Origin: Geosiphon pyriformis
Taxonomy: Eukaryota > Glomeromycota > Glomeromycetes > Archaeosporales > Geosiphonaceae
Direction of reading: 5' to 3'
Assembly: GCA_016748015.1 (NCBI GenBank)
Contig: JAAOMT010000694.1
Coordinates: forward strand, 124,001-188,000
DNA length: 64,000 nt
The translations under genes were made by a program, and so were the position numbers. Under the pieces are notes generated by a model that saw only the letters and a program-made list of their open reading frames with translations, searched no databases and was not told the origin of the DNA. This document shows, in pieces, positions 32,602 to 45,531 of the stretch. Each line of letters starts with the position of its first letter. The first letter of the stretch is position 1.

Positions 32602-34130
32602 CTAATCTTGCTTCATTCTTAAGAGACAATCAATGTTGGTATGGAGTTTTCTTGGTTTGTGGTGTACAATATATTGGTAGTTGGCTAAAAATCCTGTCCA
32701 TCGGGTTTGTTTTGCATTCAGCTGAGTGTTTTTGTTCTGAAGTCATTTGAGTCCAATATTATCAGTAATAATATCGAATTCTTTGGGTCTGAGGTAAAGA
32801 TTGAAGTAATGTAGAGCCCAGATTACTGCTGCAGTTTCTAATTCTGTTGCAGGATAGTTTTTTTTGGCTGGTTTCAATGTTTTGCTAGCATAAGCAATTA
32901 TTCACTCATTTCTATTGTTATTTAACTGTGATAGGATTGCACCAAAAGTGGTATAAGAGGCATCTGTTGCTAACTGGAATCAGTTGCTGAAATCTTGGTA
33001 GGTAAGAATTAGAACTGTTATTAGTTTTTCTTTGAGGATTTCAAATGCATTTTGGTGTTCAGCAGCCCATTTGTATTTGACGTTTTTTGTGGTAAGCTGG
33101 TTGAGAGATTTTGCGATTTCTGAGAATCCTTTGATAAACTTCCAATAGTAGGAGACTAACCCTATGAATCCTCTTAGTTCTGTAGTGTTTTGAGAAGTTT
33201 TGAAGTTTTTGACAGTGCTGATTTTTTCAGAGTCTGGTTTGATTCCATTTTTACTAACAATATGACCAAGGAAGGCCAAGCTTGTTTTTCCAAAGTAGCA
33301 TTTTTCAATGTTGAGTTTCAGTCCTGTTTTTTGTAATCATTGAAAAACTTCTCGCAGGTGTTTTAAGTGTAATTTAAATGATGAAGAATAAACATTAGTA
33401 TTGTCAAGATAAACAACTACTGACTTTCAAAGAAGGCCTTTGTAAACAATGTCTATGAGTCTTTGGAATGTTGCTGGTGCATTGCATAATCCAAAAGACA
33501 TTACATTGAACTCGTAATTTCCTTCTTGAGTGGTAAATGCTGTTTTGAGGCAATCTTTGGGATCTATGGCAACTTGCTAGTATCTACTCTCTAAATCTAA
33601 TGTTGAAAAGTATTTGGACTCTCCAAGAGCATCTAGCATGTCATCAATTTGGAGAAGAGAGTAGGCATCTTCAATGATGATACTGTTGAGTTGTCGATAA
33701 TCAACACAAAATCGTATCTTTCCATTTTTTTTTTTAACTAAGACCACAGGTGAAGCCCATGGACTCATTGATGTTTGAATAAGCCTATTGTTGAGCATCT
33801 GTTGTACTTTTTTGCAGATAAATTGGTGACTTTTTGGAGCAACTTGGTAGGCTTGCTGTCACCTTGGTTTGGCATCTCCTGTATAGATTTAGTGTTGAAC
33901 CAAATCAGTTTTTCCTAAGTCATTGTTGTTTTTGGCAAAGATATCAGCAAATTTTGCAATTAGCTCTTTGAGCTGGTTCTGTTGTTGTGGTTCAAGTTGT
34001 CCCATGTTGATTTAAGATAGTTTTTCCATGACAACATGGTAGTTTTCAGAGCTGGGGTTTGGGTTGATTTTTGGTAGTGAGTGTCCAATAATTTCAGAGA
34101 AATTGGGGACTGTTTGAGGTAATTCTTGTT
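32602..34130 (-). pseudogene. Element A' reverse transcriptase and RNase H
   Basis: Minus strand, same frame as gag. RT fingers and palm in 33577-33798 and onward (IRFCVDYRQLNS, where A has a TGA for Arg). The catalytic box near 33400 reads VYLDNTNVYS, the second Asp changed to Asn. The connection 32980-33279 is open. RNase H keeps TDAS, TELETAAVIWAL and ITDNIGLKW, and ends RMKQD-TAG at 32602. It covers the stretch that is N in element A. Confidence 0.82.
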
Positions 34131-34870
34131 GAAAGATATTACTATAAATAACTTCAATTTTTAAGTTATTTAATAAAACTATGGGGTAATTATTGGGGTT
34201 GTAAAAAGTAACTCAGACTTTTTTTGTTCCTTCTGAGATGTAAATATTTGAGATTGTAATATTATGTTTCAAGCAGATTCGTTCATTGGACTCAAAAATT
34301 TGTTGGGTGGTTGTTGGCTTTGGGCAGGTATAGATTTCGGGATGTTCTCCAAAAAGTGAAATAGTGATTGGTTGGGGAAGGCGTAAAATTTGGTGAGACT
34401 CATTCTGTTCATTGAGAGCTATGTTTACTAGAACTGTAAATCATCCAGTTGAACTAAAACCTTGTGTTCTTTTTTTGCTTTTTCCCAATTGTTCTCTTTG
34501 ATTGACTAACTGTAAGCCTGAAATGTTGATTAAGAGTAAATAGATAGCTTGGGCAATTTTTTCGGAATGTTCAATTTTGAAAAGTTTATTGGTTTCATTT
34601 TGAAGTATTACTGTTATGTCACCAGTATATCCAGCATTGATTATTCTTCTTCTGACATTGATTCCTTTGCTTGCCAGAGAGGACCGGGAGGCAATTTGAA
34701 CCATTGCTCCTGGTAGGATTTCGAGGGCAATTTTGAGGTTGATTTTTGTGAGAGATTTGGGTTTGAGAACAAGAGTATCCTTGTCTGGATATCTTAGGTC
34801 ATATCCAGCATCAATTTCATGTGCTTTTTCAGGTTTTATTCCTTGTCCGTTGTTGTTAAAGTATTTGAGT
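34131..34870 (-). pseudogene. Element A' dUTPase and following domain
   Basis: Minus strand. Motif 1 DAGYDLR, motif 2 RSSLASKGI, motif 3 RRIINAGYTG with the catalytic Asp now Asn, motif 4 SEKIAQAIYLLL, motif 5 TQGFSSTG with one Gly lost. So, unlike A, this dUTPase should be dead. The downstream beta-rich domain (to about 34131) is interrupted by one TGA. The lead-in is open where A has TAA. Confidence 0.8.
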
Positions 34871-34984
34871 TGTAAGGCAGACTGATTTTCAATGAGATAG
34901 ATGAGTGTTGCTTCAATTTCTTCTGTTGCTTCAGATTCTCCAAATTCAATTTCGTTTTCATCGTTTTCACTGGACAGGAGAATG

Positions 34985-35660
34985 CTAAGAGCATAGCATT
35001 CAGGACACTATTGTTCATCACAAGGCATTATGCATTCTTCACACAATTTAATGTTCATTTGCTCTAGCTGTTGGGCTTGAGCTTTTTTGGTTGGGTAAGT
35101 GTAATTGGCAATTTGGTAATATACTTCTACTTCATCTTCATAATTGTATCCAGCAATTTCAAAGGTGTATGCAATGTATTCTAATTCTTTCATTTGATGA
35201 ACATTTTCTTGAGTGGCTTCATTGATTAAAGCCATTGCTAGATTGAAAATTATTTCAGCATCGTGAGAGTAATGGTACAGTTTGTTGAGGGCACTATTGT
35301 AAGCAGCATTAAAAAGGGTTCCTCTTGTTACTTTTTCTGAGATTAAAAGGACATATTGGCATGTTTGATCACAGACTCCTCCTTTGAATGCAACATCAAT
35401 CCAGTTGCATTCATCAGATAATTGTTCTCCACAAGTCAAACAGGGTGTTCTATCCCATTTTCCACTTCTTTTAATTAGGTGTCCCCATCATTTTCAGTGG
35501 CAGGATTTGCAATAGTAACAAATATGGTTTCCATATTTTTCTTCAGGTAAAATACAAGCTCCCATTGATGAGAGTTTTTTGTGGCAATCTTTGTATTTGA
35601 GTAGAATGTAAGAGCATTGTTTTCATGGTTCTGGTTTTGAATAGAGAACATTCCATCTGG
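34985..35660 (-). pseudogene. Element A' Cys-rich region
   Basis: Minus strand, in frame with protease and dUTPase. It keeps CYYCKSCH, CLTCGEQ, CDQTC and CEECIMPCDEQ, in the same order as A, with a TAG replacing Trp before the last CPEC. Function unknown. The front of the region (about 35500-35640) has three stops. Confidence 0.65.
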
Positions 35661-36741
35661 GTGTTACTGGTTCTTTTGTTTCAAGAGAATTGTTTGTTAA
35701 AAAATACTGTTGTTCAGTTTCATCAGCCCAATTGGAGGTTGATTCCAGTGCCATAAATGTTTCAATAATGGGTTTTTCTTCTTCTGGTTCGAATTTAAAA
35801 GCCAGGGCTTTTTTGGAGCATTTGTTGGATGTACCACAAGTGACAAGTACCCAAGCATGTTGTCCTTGGTAGGAGATTGTTAACTCTTGTGTCTCCCAAT
35901 TCAAATTAGCATTGGCTTTTTGGAGCCAATCATTTCTGATGAGAGCTTGGTATTGAGAAGCATCCATGACCAGAACTTTGACTGGAATAGTAATTCCATC
36001 AATTATGAATGGGAAGTTGTCAATTTCTCCTACTGAAGTCTTTTTCATGCCATTGGCAGTAACAATGATTGTCTGAGCTGGTCAGTTAACATTTTTTTTT
36101 AGCTGCTGTATTAATTGATATGTGATAATGCTTCCAGCAGATTTACTGTCTAGGATCAAGCGAATTGGCTTTCCTTCTGCTTCAGTTTCTGTGTACATTG
36201 CAGTGATGGCTTTTTGCTCATTAACTGCTGCATTGCTAAGCAAGAATGGTGATTCATTTGCTTCAAATTTGAAAGGGAATATATCTGAAAGGTTGGTGTT
36301 TTCAGCAATTCTGGCTGGTGGGATTGTAGTAGGAGTATAGAAAGAGTTTTGTTATTGTGCTGCAGCTTTACCTTCTGAAAGTGCAGTATGGTGAAAATTC
36401 TGTTCTTCTGGCATCATAAGATAACTAAGTTGAGTATGATAGTGGTTGGGTCTTGGTTGAGCTGAATTTTAGGGAACCAATTGGCTGTTCGAATTGATTC
36501 TATTGTTGTTTACTTGGTATTGGTTTTGTGGTGTGAACTGATTTTGCGGAATCAATCTTCGAGCAGGCACTTAATAATGTTGTGTGAGTGGTTGTTGGTA
36601 TTGCTGTTGGGTTGGCTGTGGAGTGGACTGATAATAATTACTTTGGTATTGGAGTCTTGGTAGATAGTAAGCTGGTGGTAGCGGTTGATAATAAGATTGC
36701 TGTGGTGGAAGGTAACATTAATTACTCCTATTTTGTTGGTC
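35661..36741 (-). pseudogene. Element A' protease with Gln/Tyr-rich lead-in
   Basis: Minus strand. The active site reads LILDSKSAGSII: the Gly of the Asp-Ser-Gly triad is Lys, which takes two G-to-A changes (GGA to AAA). The 35623-36048 frame is open and includes ASQYQALIRNDWL. The lead-in (about 36240-36741) is Gln/Tyr/Pro rich with several stops. Inactive. Confidence 0.75.
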
Positions 36742-38221
36742 TCATTGTAGCTTTCTGCAATCTCTTTTCCAGTGGTCAGGGATTCCACAGTAATGGCAAT
36801 TTTGAGACTGGTTATTAGAAAGTGGTGTGAAGTTATTTTGATTTTGTCTTTGGGGTGGTTGATATCTTTGGGGTTGTTATTGTTATTGTTAGTTGGTGAA
36901 GTAGTTTTCAACTTTCTTGGTTAATTGGTCAATCTTTTCTTCAGCTGCTGAGCTGGTTTCTCCAATAGCCAGGTTAACAAGTTTGGTACAGTTGGCTTCT
37001 TCCATAGCCATTTCATAGTTTTTTGCCTGTTGAATAACAGTGGCTAAATCTTCTGGTACATGTGAATGAACTTTCTTAATAAGTTTGTCTTTTAGTCCAG
37101 CAATGAATTGATCCAAGATTTGTGCATTGGAGTAGTATTTGTTGGTTTCTAATTGCCAAATCCTTCTAAGCAGTTTATTGAATTTTCCAAGATAAGTTAT
37201 AACTGATTTACTTGGTTTTTGCTTGATATTTCAGAACCAATTTCGAAAAGTAATAGAAGTGTTATTGTCAGTGAACTGTTCTAGAAAAGCAGTTTTGAAT
37301 GCTTCCCAGTGTTCTGGTGGGGCTTCCAAGTTTTCAAACCATTCACCAGCTGTTCCTTGTAAGAAGTATGGAATTGCTTTTAACATTCTGGCAGTGTTCC
37401 AACCATTTGCATCTCTTGCTTTTGAGACTTTGTCAAGCTATTCTTGAGGACTGGTTTTACTGTCTTCTCCTGTGAACTCAGAGATTTTTGCGATATATGT
37501 GGAGGCCATTTCTTTTTTGTTTTCTGAGTCTTTTGTTTCTTGTTCTGATTCAGTCTCTTCACTTCAATTTTCTGCTAAGTAGTTAATAAGATTTGTGCTG
37601 GTTAATATTGGTTTTTGTTGTTGAATAGGGCTTTTAAGTGACTGAAAATCTTCTATTCTTGAAAACCGAATAAGTGGTAAGCTTGATGTTTGTGGTTGAG
37701 CAAGTGAAGCTGGAAATGGTGTGATTGAGAGTGGTAATTTAAAGCTGGTTCCTTGTTCTGGAGTTTGTAAATGTTTGGCAGTGGTTTTAGATGTATTGGG
37801 AGTAGTTCTGAGTTTTTGTTTCCTTTTTCCTTTTTCTTCTTCTGTTTTCAATTCAAAACCAAGAGAAAATTTCTGTTCTACTGGGTAATTCTCTTCACAA
37901 TACTGAATGATATTGAAGTTGAGTTCTTGGAAATATGTTTCAAGTGTTTGACTGTCAAAATTCTGAGTGTTTAGATGAGAGTAATGTACTAAGCTTTCAT
38001 ATAAGTTGTGTCTAACTTCTGAAATGTTGTAGTCTCCAAAAAGATAATTGTTGATGCAATTTTCAATGTACTGGTAAAGTGTTTTCTTGAATGTTTCAAT
38101 TCCGTCTGAGATGTTAAATCTCTGCTTACAGTGGATGTAGATTAACTGATAATACTTTAGAGTTTTTGAATCTGTTTGAGTCATCACTTTTGAAGTTGTT
38201 GTTGCTGTGTTATTTCCATGA
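36742..38221 (-). pseudogene. Element A' gag
   Basis: Minus strand. The front part 37564-38221 is open (YIHCKQRFNISDGIETFKK), starting right after the PBS; an ATG is not obvious at the very start. The capsid part continues through about 37500-36889. The knuckle CHYCGIPDHWKRDC (36757-36798) has all four zinc ligands, in contrast to the His-to-Tyr change in A. A TGA in the FRNWF-stop-NIKQ segment is at the same place as in A, suggesting it predates the split or arose twice at a CGA. Confidence 0.8.
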
Positions 38222-38231
38222 GAGAGCACCA
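38222..38231 (-). other. Primer binding site of element A'
   Basis: TGGTGCTCTC on the minus strand, two bases from the LTR, identical to that of element A. Confidence 0.7.
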
Positions 38232-38233
38232 AA

Positions 38234-39212
38234 TGTTACCAGAGGTTTTTGGTCTCTTCTTAGCTCTTGTATGTTTATTGTAATGCTGTTAATTCACGAT
38301 TATGGAAAGTGTTTGAACCTCCGATAACTGAATTTATCTTCAAATTATCTCCTATAATTTAAATTGCTGGACTTATAAGTGGAATGGCCAGTTCTGTGCC
38401 AGTTGCTTTGTGTAGTTACATTGTAGTAAACATCAACTCTTTCCCAGGAATTGCTCATCTGGAAGCTCACTAAAAATATGTAGTTACTTTGCTGTAAAAG
38501 TCAACTCTTCTATAGGAATCTTGTCTGTAGGCTACCCTAATGATTATAATAAGAAAATAAAAGAAATGTAAAAGAAATGTAAAAGAAATAGAATTCTGTC
38601 AAGGGAAATGTTTTCTATCCAGGCCTGGAGTCACTAACAGTTTACTGAAATTGGTAGCTAATCAATTTCAAAATGTTAGTTGGGTTTTGAGGATTTTTCA
38701 AGTGCAATAATTAAAAAATTTGGTTTTTCAAATTATTTAATATTTATTTCTTTTTGTGTGTATAGGAATGGTTCTAAGTGATAAATTTAAAGTAAGATAC
38801 ATTTTCTTGAAGAAAAAAGCTCTTCTTTTATACAACTTGTCATAACACTATTCTATGAACTTGAACTTTGCTCTTTTCTACAATTTCACTGAATTAAAGA
38901 TACATTTTGGTGAATTACAAGTTATTTCTGTAAACTATTAGATATTTCAGTGAACTATCAATTATTTCGGCAAATTTCTACAAATTTTGGTAAACTTTTG
39001 AATGTTACATATTTCGGGATATTGCATCATTGATCATTGCACTTAGGTTACATTTGTGTTATGTACAAATTGAGTTATTAATTAAATGATAATTTCAGAC
39101 ATTTTGCTAATGTAATAAGTAATAATTTGAAATAATAATATATGCTAATTAATGATAAGATTTATAAGGGTAATTTCATGCTAAACAATATCTCTAATTT
39201 CGTCTAGTAACA
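38234..39212 (-). repeat. Element A' 5' LTR (right)
   Basis: 979 bp. On the minus strand it supplies the promoter: TATA 38825-38832, with phased motifs about 38885-39000. The right border GTAACA is followed by the ACAT duplication. Confidence 0.93.
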
Positions 39213-39216
39213 ACAT

Positions 39217-40032
39217 CCAATACATCCAGTTGACCTCCCAACCACTGTCACCCACACCAGAGATTTTGAAGCAGCCAAGCTAGAAGCCAATCACACCCAA
39301 GCTGTAAATTTAATGATGAATGGATCATTTGACTTGGATTCCAAACTAAAACAATTTAGTAATACAATTAATCAGAAACTAGAGGGATACTTAGCTGACA
39401 ATTGTGCAATTTATTAACCACCACAATGACACAATAATTCAGGGAACACGAATTGTTTCCAAAATCAGCCATGTCCATCAACATCATCGTCATTATTGTT
39501 ACCCAATCAGCCGTGGCAGCCAAAAACGTGTGTTTGCCACAACTGTGGTAAACAAGATCACATTAGAGCCAACTGTTAATTTTATAACAACAATCCATGA
39601 TCGAAAAATCAATATTGAAACTCTGATTGCAGATTTCAGACTCAGAATTACTACCCAAATCAAGACCAATATCAAACCACTTATCTGCCAATGATGCAGC
39701 AACCAATTTATCAACCACCAGTATATCAACTTCCAATTTATCAACCACAGCCACCAGTAATTTATCAGCTGCAGCCCCAAATAATTTATTAGCCCCAACA
39801 ACCAATTCAAACACCACTCCAAAACTCCACTCAAATGACATTAGGAAACCCAAGATCTAGAATCACTCAAAACTGGAGATTGGCGATAGTTGTTCATCAA
39901 CTGATCCCCAGCTTCTCTTACCAATCATTAGGCTCTTGACAGTAGAATCTGGGTACCAGTTCCACCCAAAACCCGAATTCCCAGAACTATTTAAGTCTCC
40001 TGGTTATCCCAGAAGATGCCACCACCAACAAC
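39217..40032 (+). pseudogene. Element D gag, rear part with zinc knuckle
   Basis: This continues the gag frame after A'. It begins PIHPVDLPTTVTHTRDFEAAK, and the zinc knuckle CHNCGKQDHIRANC (39535-39576) has all ligands. A Gln/Pro/Tyr-rich tail follows, with several stops (TAA at 39577 and later). The same frame runs into protease, so gag and pol are fused as in A. Confidence 0.75.
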
Positions 40033-40653
40033 TTGGAATCCAACCCACCCCAAACAACACTCACCAACAATATTTCACCAATAATGGTCACCAAAAACAA
40101 ATCTCTCGCAGCCATCTTTTCTTTTAAATTGGAGAAAACCATCAACCCACCTTTGTTCAGTAGAGCAGCACTCAAGGAGAAACCCATCACTGTGATGTAC
40201 ACTGATGTGAAAGTTGATGGTCACTCCATCAAACTGATCTTAGATAATGGATCAGCTGGCAGCATCATCACAAGACAACTCATAGATCAATTAGGTTACC
40301 AAGTTGATTGCACTGCCAATGCCAAGATTATTACAGCCGATGGAGCGACCAAAACACCCATTGAAGAGATTAATGATTTCCCCATAGAAGTCAATGGCAT
40401 CATAGTATCAATCAAAGTACTTGTCATGGAAGCCACTCAATACCAAGCACTCATTGGGAACGACTGGCTGTCCAAAACCATTGCAATCCTAGATTGGAAC
40501 ACCCAAGAGCTCCAGCTTAGCCAGAACGGTCAACACACACGGGTACCAGCCACATGTGACCACTTCAAGCTCATCACCACGCCATCAACACCACTTATCA
40601 AATTCAAGAAAGAAAAAGCGAAACCCACTTGGGAAGTGTACCAAGTCTCATGA
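40033..40653 (+). pseudogene. Element D aspartic protease
   Basis: Open for 206 codons. The active site reads LILDNGSAGSIITRQL: Ser of Asp-Ser-Gly is Asn (AGT to AAT). A downstream ALIGNDWLSK segment and a long C-terminal part follow. The fold is otherwise well kept, and residues align with A throughout (ITVMYTDVKVDGHSIK). It ends at a TGA at 40651-40653. It would process the polyprotein if active. Confidence 0.8.
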
Positions 40654-41589
40654 ACTAACATTGATTACAACAAACTGCTGCCAATACTTGTCTGGGACAA
40701 CAATGATAATGGAAAAGAGAAACAAAGAGAAAAACCTACCTGAGAAGCCACCATCAACACTTGGACTGACAACAATCAAAGTGAGATGTTACCAATTCTA
40801 GATTGGAAAGAAAAAAACAAGGAAAAAGGGAAAGGAAGAGAAGAAAACATACTTGAAGAAACCACCACTGCAGAAGAAATAACTAGTGGCTGGGAAAAAA
40901 AATACTTACATGAACCAATAAAAGAGCCACCATATATACTTCTCAAATACAAGGACTGTAAGAAGAAACTGTCCTTAATGAGAGCTTGGGTAGCACCAGA
41001 TAAAGACTATTGGATGCGAATCCATTACTATTGCAAGCCCTGCCATAGGGAACAATATGGCTACCCAAAAAGACAAGGCAAATGGGATAACAAACCATGT
41101 CTCGCTTACGGCGAACAATTACTTGATGAAAGAATGTGGAATAACATTCCTGGTCAAGGAGGAACGTGCGATGCTTCATGCCAATACATGATCCTCATCA
41201 GTGACTGGGTAAGTCATGGTATGCCCATCACAGCAGCATGGCACTGAACTATATCCCGCCTAGATGGCTATCCACACGACGAGGATGAGATCTGGCAAAT
41301 GGCCAACGCCAAAATAAAAGGTGCTTCGTCCAGTGAAATTCTAGAGATTAAGAATAACTCTTTAGAACCAACAGACATTGTTTTGGTTTTCAATCTGGAT
41401 GTCTTTATCGACTTAGAAAACAGCCTAGAAGAATTCCATGAACACTATCAGAATCTAGCACCCATAAGAGAAGAGCAAGAACAATGCTTGGAAGAAATCA
41501 ACACCCAATTATGTAACCACTGTTTGATTCTATGTGACTTTCAATTCTGTGATGATTGTGACCTCATCTACAATCCACCACATGCATGA
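40654..41589 (+). pseudogene. Element D Cys-rich region
   Basis: Open pieces 40786-41247 and 41299-41589. Clusters: YKDCKKK, YYCKPCHRE, KPCLAYGE (one Cys now Tyr), CDASCQYM, and the tail CNHCLILCDFQFCDDCD. Spacing is as in A and A'. Helical, acidic sequence lies between the fourth and fifth cluster. A frameshift near 41585 separates it from the dUTPase frame; D3 is continuous at this point. Confidence 0.65.
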
Positions 41590-42700
41590 TCTACATGATC
41601 CCCAAAGAAGAAAAACTAATCAACAGCTGCGTATCAGAATTGAAATCAAGTTCCAACTCTGATTTAAACTCTGACAATGATAATAACAAAAATAATAGTT
41701 CCAGCTTCATTCAAAATAGCTATGACAATGATTCCAACTCAGATTCAAACTCCAATTCAAACTACAAACAATATATCACACTCCCTGACCTCACCAAAGA
41801 GCAAGAACTGAAATGATTCAGTGATAATGATGAAGGTATTATACCAGAATGGGCACATGATACTGATGCAGAATTTGATCTAAGATATCCAGAAAAGGAC
41901 GCCATCAAATTGGAATCCCATTCACACACTTGCATTGATCTAAAAATAGTACTGGAAATTTTAGCAACAACAATGGTTCAATTAGCATCTAGGAGTAGTT
42001 TAACGAAAAAGGGAATAAACATCAGAGAAGGAATAATTGATGCAGGATATATAGGAAATATTATTTCTATGCTACAAAATGACTCAGAAAAGACCTATGT
42101 TATAAAGCCAAATGAAAGAATAGCACAGGCAATATTCCTGTCTTTGGTAAAAATAGCTCAATTAGTTTCAGTAGAAAATAGGAAAAAATTAGGAATAACA
42201 ACAAGAGGGATACAGAAATTTGGATCAACGGGTAGAATAAATGTACCAGTCAATATGATGGAAGAAAAATTATTGGCCAAGAAGAAATTATTTCAACTGG
42301 TCAAACAATTTCTATTCTACTATAGCCAATATATGTTAGCAATAGAAAGGAAAAAGAAGAAGCAAGAACAGATTTTTGAAGCAGAAGCAACCCTTTGTGA
42401 ATTAGGAGAAATTGGACTTATGAATCTACACATACTAGCCAAGAGCCATAACCATATCAAAATTCCTATCTACAACAACACCAGAAATATTGTAGAGATA
42501 CTGGAAGGAACCACTCTCAGATATTTAACCACAGAAATTGAAGATCAAGCACCAAACAGCATTCCAGATTTTCCACAGCTTTGTGGATATGTAGACATTA
42601 CATCACAAATCATCTACGGACGAAATGAATGTTATCTGTTACAGCCAGAACAATTGGAACAGATGAACATGGGAAATCTAGACTCACTTCAACGAATGTA
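41590..42700 (+). pseudogene. Element D acidic linker, dUTPase and following domain
   Basis: The linker 41600-41815 is Asp/Asn/Ser rich, with a run of S/N/D repeats. dUTPase core 41821-42266: DAEFDLR (motif 1, Gly lost), SRSSLTKKGI (motif 2), GIIDAGYIGN (motif 3, catalytic Asp kept), NERIAQAIF (motif 4), GIQKFGSTG (motif 5). The 41910-42701 frame is open for 263 codons, the longest open piece of D outside integrase, and extends through the downstream beta-rich domain (HIKIPIYNNTRNIVEI). Confidence 0.8.
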
Positions 42701-42701
42701 A

Positions 42702-44063
42702 CTAAAGATGTTACTCAATAATTTCAATGACATTTTTGCCAGTGAAAACGAATTTGGCAGAACTGATATTATCCAGCATCAGATCAAGACTGGAGGTGCA
42801 ATGCCAATCAAACAGTGAGCATATAGGGTACCACCAGCCAGCCATGAAATCATTCATCAAGAGATCAACCAAATGCTTGACAATAAATTAATTCAGCCAT
42901 CAATGAGCCCATGGTTGTCACTAGTAGTACTCGTCCATAAAAAAAATAGAAAAATCCGATTTTGTGTAGACTACAGGAAACTCAATGGTGTAACTCATGA
43001 AGACAGCTATTCAACTCTATAAATACAAGAACTATTCGACACTTTTGGTGAAAACAAATGGTTCTCAATATAAGACTTAGATAGTGGTTACTGGCAAATA
43101 GCCATGGATCCAGCCAACAAAGAAAAAATAGCATTCACCACAAGAAAGAGAAACTTTGAGTTTGAAGTTATGTCATTTGGCTTAATCAATGCTCCAGCTA
43201 CATTCCAATGGCTAATGAAAATTGTGTATATTGGCTTATTGTGGAAATCAGTAGTTGTATACTTGGATGACACCAATATGTTTTCAAAAACATTTGATGA
43301 TTATCTACATCATTTCTAATAAGTGTTCGAAAGACTACGATGAGCAAGATTAAAATTAAATACAACAAAGTGTTTTTTTGGCAAAACAGAACTAAAATTT
43401 TTAGGACACATAGTTAGCAAAGATGGCATAAAAACAGATCTGGAGAAAATAAAGATAGTAAAGAACTTTCCAATACCAACCAACATAACTGAGCTGAAAT
43501 TATTCTTGGGATTTGTAAGCTATTATAGACATTTCATAAAGAACTTTTCAAAAATAGCACAATCACTCAATGATCTTCAAACCAAAAAGGCAAAGTATGA
43601 ATGGACTAAAACCCAGTAAGAAGCATTTGACATCTTAAGAAGAAAACTTATTCAAGCTCCAGTATTGATCTATTTAGATCATAGTAAACTATTCATTATC
43701 ACCACCAATGCATCAGATCAAGCATTGGGAGCAGTACTATCTCAGAGAAAACCAGATGAAAGAAAATATCCAGTCGCATACACCAGCTGAGATTTAATAC
43801 CAGCCAAAAAGAACTATGGAACATCAGAATTAGAACATTTAGCAATCTATTGGGCAGTTATGAAATGGAAAAAATACTTGAGCCAAAAGTTTGAGGTGTA
43901 CACAAATCACAAAAGATTAACATCACTCCAAAAATAAAAATTTGGAGACAGAAGACAGTCAAGATGGAAAATGGCTCTTTTGATATATACTTATACTATA
44001 CATTATAAAAAGGGAAAAGACAACAAAAATGCTGACAGTTTGTCATAAATGAGACAAATCTAA
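42702..44063 (+). pseudogene. Element D reverse transcriptase and RNase H
   Basis: RT fingers near 42900-42980 (KIRFCVDYRKLN). The palm, open in 43104-43319, includes VVYLDDTNMF with both Asp intact. Stops flank it (about 43020, 43071 and 43318-43320). In RNase H the expected TDAS and TDH read ITTNAS and YTNHKRL, so two catalytic-type Asp are Asn, while SELEHLAIYWAV is kept. The frame ends MRQI-TAA at 44061-44063, as in D3. Confidence 0.8.
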
Positions 44064-44124
44064 GAACATTTCAACCCAAAAATATAACAAAACCAAAACA
44101 ATATTCACAAAAATATAACAAAAG

Positions 44125-45507
44125 ATGAACACACAAAAATATCAACAACTTCAACATTATATAAATACTCAACAGTTCAAGAAGAAATTATCTCAACCAG
44201 AACAAAAGAGGATCAAACAACAATCCAAATATTTTATTACTTACCAAAATATACTTTATTGAAAAAATAAAAAAGATTCAGATCAACCAACCAGAGTAAT
44301 TACAGAACCAGAAAAGAAGACAATACTGTTCAACATGCACTCAGATCCAACTGCAGGACATTTTTATAAAGAAGCAACCATGAAAAAAACCAGAAAAAAA
44401 TACTATTGGCCATCAATGTATCCAAACATCATCCAATATGTGCAAAATTGTGATGCTTGTCAAAGAAAAAGAGGAACAAGACCCAGCAAACCATTGAGAC
44501 CAATCAAAGTGGGACAACTATTTGACCATATTGGAATCAATTTAGTCAAACCATTGACAATTACCAGCAGAAACAACAGATATATTGCAGTAGCCATGGA
44601 CTATCTTATTAAATGGCCAGAAGCCAAAGCAATTCAAAGAGCGGATGCAAAATTTGTTGCTGAATTTGTCCATCAAAATCTGATTTATCAACATAAATGT
44701 CCAAAAGAACTATTATCAGACCAAAGAACCCATTTTGTGAATAGAACATTAACAGAACTAAGCCAAAGATTCGGAATTAAGAGACCACTATCATTATTAT
44801 ACCATCCACAAACCAATGGATTAGTTGAAAAATTTAATAGAACATTGTGTGAAGCAATAGCAAAACTCAGCCAAGAAAACCAGGATGAATGGGATTTGTC
44901 TATATCATCAGTATTATTTGCTTATCGAACAATGAAACAAGACACCACACAAGCAACACTATTTGAATTGATATACAGTAGAACAGCAACATTACCAGTT
45001 GAGATAGAGATTAACACATATTCAACTAAACCAATAACAAAAAAGAATTTCCAAGAAATATTGTTAAAAAAAACATATGACTTAATGAAAACATTGGAAA
45101 ACAAACGAAAAAAAGCAGCTGATAACATACAAAAGTCACAAGAAAAACAGAAAGAAAGACATAATAATCAACTACCAGACAAACCAGTTGAATTTAAGAT
45201 TAGAAACAAAGTACTCTTACATTGTACCAAAGTGGAAAAACAATGAAGTGGAAAATTTGATCCCAAATGGGATGAACTATTTCACATAGAAGAAATTCTA
45301 GAGAATGAAGCTTACAAATTAAGACTGGATAACAAAATCTTAACCAAAGCAGCACATGGAGATCGACTGAAACCATATTACAATATCACACCACCATTTA
45401 CCAGTAATATTTCACAATTAGGAGTACAGAAGATACTAGTTCAACCAGAAGAAATTCCACGAGATCTGAAACCAATCATCATCATTGACAACAACATGTT
45501 AAATTAA
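44125..45507 (+). pseudogene. Element D integrase (separate ORF)
   Basis: This starts at ATG 44125, +1 relative to the RNase H frame. 44335-45246 is open for 303 codons. HHCC: HSDPTAGHF and CDACQRK. Core: GINLVKP (first Asp now Asn), LLSDQRTHF (second Asp kept), GLVEKFNRTL (Glu kept). C-terminal KIRNKVLLHCTKVEKQ and a chromodomain-like part follow. A TGA at 45244-45246 replaces Trp; an earlier TGA is near 44267. It ends at 45507. Confidence 0.85.
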
Positions 45508-45531
45508 TTCATCAAAAGAAAATATAAAGAC

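Larger units (their letters stand above)
29396..39212 (-). mobile_element. Element A': second copy of family A, inserted in D gag
   Basis: A minus-strand, full-length copy of element A, 9.8 kb, LTRs 29396-30360 and 38234-39212. It is flanked by a perfect ACAT duplication (29392-29395 and 39213-39216). Gene order equals A. It fills the A assembly gap by homology. It carries its own set of stops, a homopolymer frameshift in integrase, and mutated protease and RT active sites, but keeps the integrase DDE residues. Confidence 0.94.
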
